From Chitinophagaceae bacterium UBA2791 (GTDB lineage Bacteria; Bacteroidota; Bacteroidia; Chitinophagales; Chitinophagaceae), in contig DEHV01000012.1 in the NCBI GenBank assembly GCA_002352105.1, positions 1-34,185 on the forward strand: DNA of 34,185 nt, written 5' to 3'. The notes under the pieces were generated by a model that saw only the letters and a list, made by a program, of their open reading frames with translations, had not been told where the DNA came from and did no database searches. The position numbers were made by a program, and so were the translations under genes. Shown here in pieces: positions 32,219 through 34,185 of this stretch; within the stretch, counting starts at the first letter, position 1; each line of letters opens with the position of its first letter.

Positions 32219-34185
32219 ATGGCACAAGACGATTCAAGGCAAAATGACCGGAACTTTCCCAGGCTCCGTCCAAAAGAAGACGGAAAACCTCCCGGCAAAG
32301 GCCCCCGTTTTAGTATTTATTGGGTATGGGCAGTCATATTTGCCATTTTAGTGGGCTTCCAGTTCTTTGGATCCTTCAGTCCTGATGCAAAACCCCTTGA
32401 ATCAGAACAGGAGTTCCGTACAAAAATGCTGGAAACCGGCGATGTGGCTAAGCTGGTGATCGTTACCAATAAAAACCTGGTAAGGGTTTACATTAAAAAG
32501 GACAGCCTTCAGAAACCTTATTATAAAGAAAAATTAAGCAAGGGTTGGCCGGCGGTGAAACCCGAAGGGCCGCATTTTGAATTCAAGGTTACCAAGGCCG
32601 ATGAATTTGAGAAAAGGCTCAACCAGATATTTGAGAAAAGCCCTTACCTGGAAGTCCCGTATTCGCCTACTTCCGAGGGGGAATATTTTGGAGCCATCCT
32701 GAACTTTTTGCTTCCGCTCCTGGTCATCATCCTGATATGGGTGATGCTGATGCGTAAGATGGGAGGAGGAGCTGGCGGCGGCGCAGGTCCCGGAGGCATT
32801 TTTAATATAGGTAAATCAAAAGCTACGCTGTTTGATAAGGGCACCAAGGTAAACATTACGTTTTCCGATGTAGCCGGTCTTGATGAAGCCAAGGTGGAAG
32901 TGATGGAGATCGTGGATTTCCTGAAAAATCCCAAGAAATATACTGCGTTGGGCGGAAAGATCCCTAAGGGCGCGCTGCTGGTAGGGCCTCCGGGAACCGG
33001 AAAGACCTTGCTGGCCAAGGCGATGGCGGGAGAGGCCCAGGTGCCGTTTTTCTCGATGTCGGGCTCCGATTTCGTAGAGCTGTTTGTAGGCGTTGGCGCC
33101 AGCCGTGTGCGCGACCTCTTTAAACAGGCCAGGGAGAAAGCGCCCTGTATCATCTTCATTGATGAGATAGACGCTATCGGACGCGCCCGCGGTAAGAATG
33201 CCGTGATGAGCAACGACGAGAGGGAAAGCACCCTCAACCAACTGCTCGTGGAAATGGATGGGTTCAGCGGGGAGACCGGTATCATTGTACTGGCGGCTAC
33301 CAACAGGCCCGATGTGCTCGACTCCGCGCTGCTGAGGCCGGGTCGTTTTGATCGCCAGATCTCCATTGATAAACCCGACCTGAAAGGAAGAGAACATATT
33401 TTCAAAGTGCATTTAAAGCCCATCAAAATATCCACCAAGGTGGATATCCGGAAACTGGCCGAACAAACGCCTGGTTTTGCCGGCGCTGATATTGCCAATG
33501 TATGCAATGAAGCCGCATTGATTGCCGCCAGGAAGGGGAAGGCGCACGTGGAAATGGAAGATTTCCAGGACGCGGTGGACAGGGTGATCGGCGGATTGGA
33601 AAAGAAGAACAAGATCATCTCCCCCGAAGAAAAAAAGATCATCGCCTATCACGAGGCCGGTCATGCGATCTGCGGATGGTTCCTCGAACACGCTTACCCG
33701 TTATTAAAGGTAACGATCGTTCCCAGGGGAGTGGCGGCCCTGGGTTATGCCCAGTATACGCCCCGCGAGCAATACCTCTATGATACCGATCAGCTGATGG
33801 ACCAGATCTGTATGACGCTTGGCGGAAGGGCCAGCGAAGAGATATTCTTTGGAAAGATATCCACCGGCGCCCAGAACGACCTGCAACAGGTTACCCGGAT
33901 AGCCTATTCAATGGTTACCGTATATGGTATGAATGAAAGGGTAGGGAATGTCAGCTTCTACGACCCCGCATCGGAGAATAGTTTTACCAAACCCTATTCG
34001 GAAGAAACCTCAAAGCTGATCGACAATGAGGTAAGACAACTGATCGAACAGGCGTACAATAAAACAAAGGCGTTGCTGGTGGAGAAAAAAGAACAGGTGG
34101 AAGTCCTGGCAGAGGCTTTGCTGACAAAAGAGGTTTTGTTCCAGAGCGATGTGGAAAAGCTGATCGGCAAACGTCCGTTCAAGGA
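32219..34185 (+). CDS. ftsH: ATP-dependent zinc metalloprotease FtsH, C-terminus cut by window edge
   Basis: FtsH is a hexameric inner-membrane protease that degrades unneeded or damaged membrane and cytosolic proteins. About 655 residues are present before the right edge. Helix 1 (about 33-50) and helix 2 (about 158-177) flank a periplasmic domain, followed by a Gly-rich linker (182-193). The AAA+ domain has Walker A GPPGTGKT (256-263), Walker B IIFIDEIDAIG and the second region of homology TNRPDVLDSALLRPGRFDRQ. The M41 protease domain has the zinc motif HEAGH (478-482). Only the last part of the protease domain and the tail are missing. It is downstream of rsfS on the same strand. Confidence 0.97.
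   Translation, partial: MAQDDSRQNDRNFPRLRPKEDGKPPGKGPRFSIYWVWAVIFAILVGFQFFGSFSPDAKPLESEQEFRTKMLETGDVAKLVIVTNKNLVRVYIKKDSLQKPYYKEKLSKGWPAVKPEGPHFEFKVTKADEFEKRLNQIFEKSPYLEVPYSPTSEGEYFGAILNFLLPLLVIILIWVMLMRKMGGGAGGGAGPGGIFNIGKSKATLFDKGTKVNITFSDVAGLDEAKVEVMEIVDFLKNPKKYTALGGKIPKGALLVGPPGTGKTLLAKAMAGEAQVPFFSMSGSDFVELFVGVGASRVRDLFKQAREKAPCIIFIDEIDAIGRARGKNAVMSNDERESTLNQLLVEMDGFSGETGIIVLAATNRPDVLDSALLRPGRFDRQISIDKPDLKGREHIFKVHLKPIKISTKVDIRKLAEQTPGFAGADIANVCNEAALIAARKGKAHVEMEDFQDAVDRVIGGLEKKNKIISPEEKKIIAYHEAGHAICGWFLEHAYPLLKVTIVPRGVAALGYAQYTPREQYLYDTDQLMDQICMTLGGRASEEIFFGKISTGAQNDLQQVTRIAYSMVTVYGMNERVGNVSFYDPASENSFTKPYSEETSKLIDNEVRQLIEQAYNKTKALLVEKKEQVEVLAEALLTKEVLFQSDVEKLIGKRPFK

Noticed and set aside
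32644..33642. Minus-strand open frame of 332 codons opposite ftsH
   Set aside because: FtsH motifs run through the whole stretch on the plus strand; the antisense product is Ser/Pro-rich noise.

Overview
The window comes from a member of the Bacteroidota, most likely the Chitinophagaceae (a family-level inference). The evidence is a SusC/SusD pair, an ECF sigma/FecR pair with a DUF4974-like tail, DUF4369/DUF5106 and DUF3738 thioredoxin fusions, a CarB without its C-terminal regulatory domain, and TTTG-N19-TAnnTTTG promoters with no consistent Shine-Dalgarno sites. Most of it is ordinary chromosome. I found no rRNA, tRNA, insertion sequence, integrase or CRISPR array.

Layout. 1-6 kb: a GH3-family gene cut by the left edge, behind lptB; metF, divergent from lptB; and an envelope-folding pair (thioredoxin-like protein plus SurA-like prolyl isomerase) running tail-to-tail into metF. 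6-12.1 kb: a polysaccharide deacetylase, then comEC, purH and a DMT exporter in one direction on the minus strand. 12.1-14.4 kb: an ECF sigma/FecR pair followed by a gap that holds a 30-nt echo of fecR. 15.0-23.6 kb: the accessory core. A MauE-like redox membrane protein and a small exported two-cysteine protein (plus strand) converge on a minus-strand operon of TlpA-DUF3738, SusC, SusD and, behind a strong hairpin terminator, a CotH-like lipoprotein. 24.2 kb: a regulator with two HTH domains. 24.9-34.2 kb: carB, a 71-residue membrane peptide with its own terminator, an M23 peptidase with bcp, birA divergent from rsfS, and ftsH cut by the right edge.

How the genes may work together. The 15-23.6 kb block looks like an outer-membrane import system (SusC pore, SusD lid) tied to envelope thiol chemistry: a CGSC thioredoxin fused to DUF3738, a membrane protein with a CGCGG motif, and a small secreted CX7C protein. 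CotH adds a possible surface or periplasmic kinase. The nearby sigma/FecR pair is a tempting regulator, but this SusC has no STN signalling domain, so it is not wired to FecR in the classical way. This block is the best candidate for an undescribed system, and its substrate is unknown. The other notable oddity is a ComEC whose soluble domain is split by about 230 residues of Pro/Ser/Thr-rich filler containing a 63-nt-period repeat.
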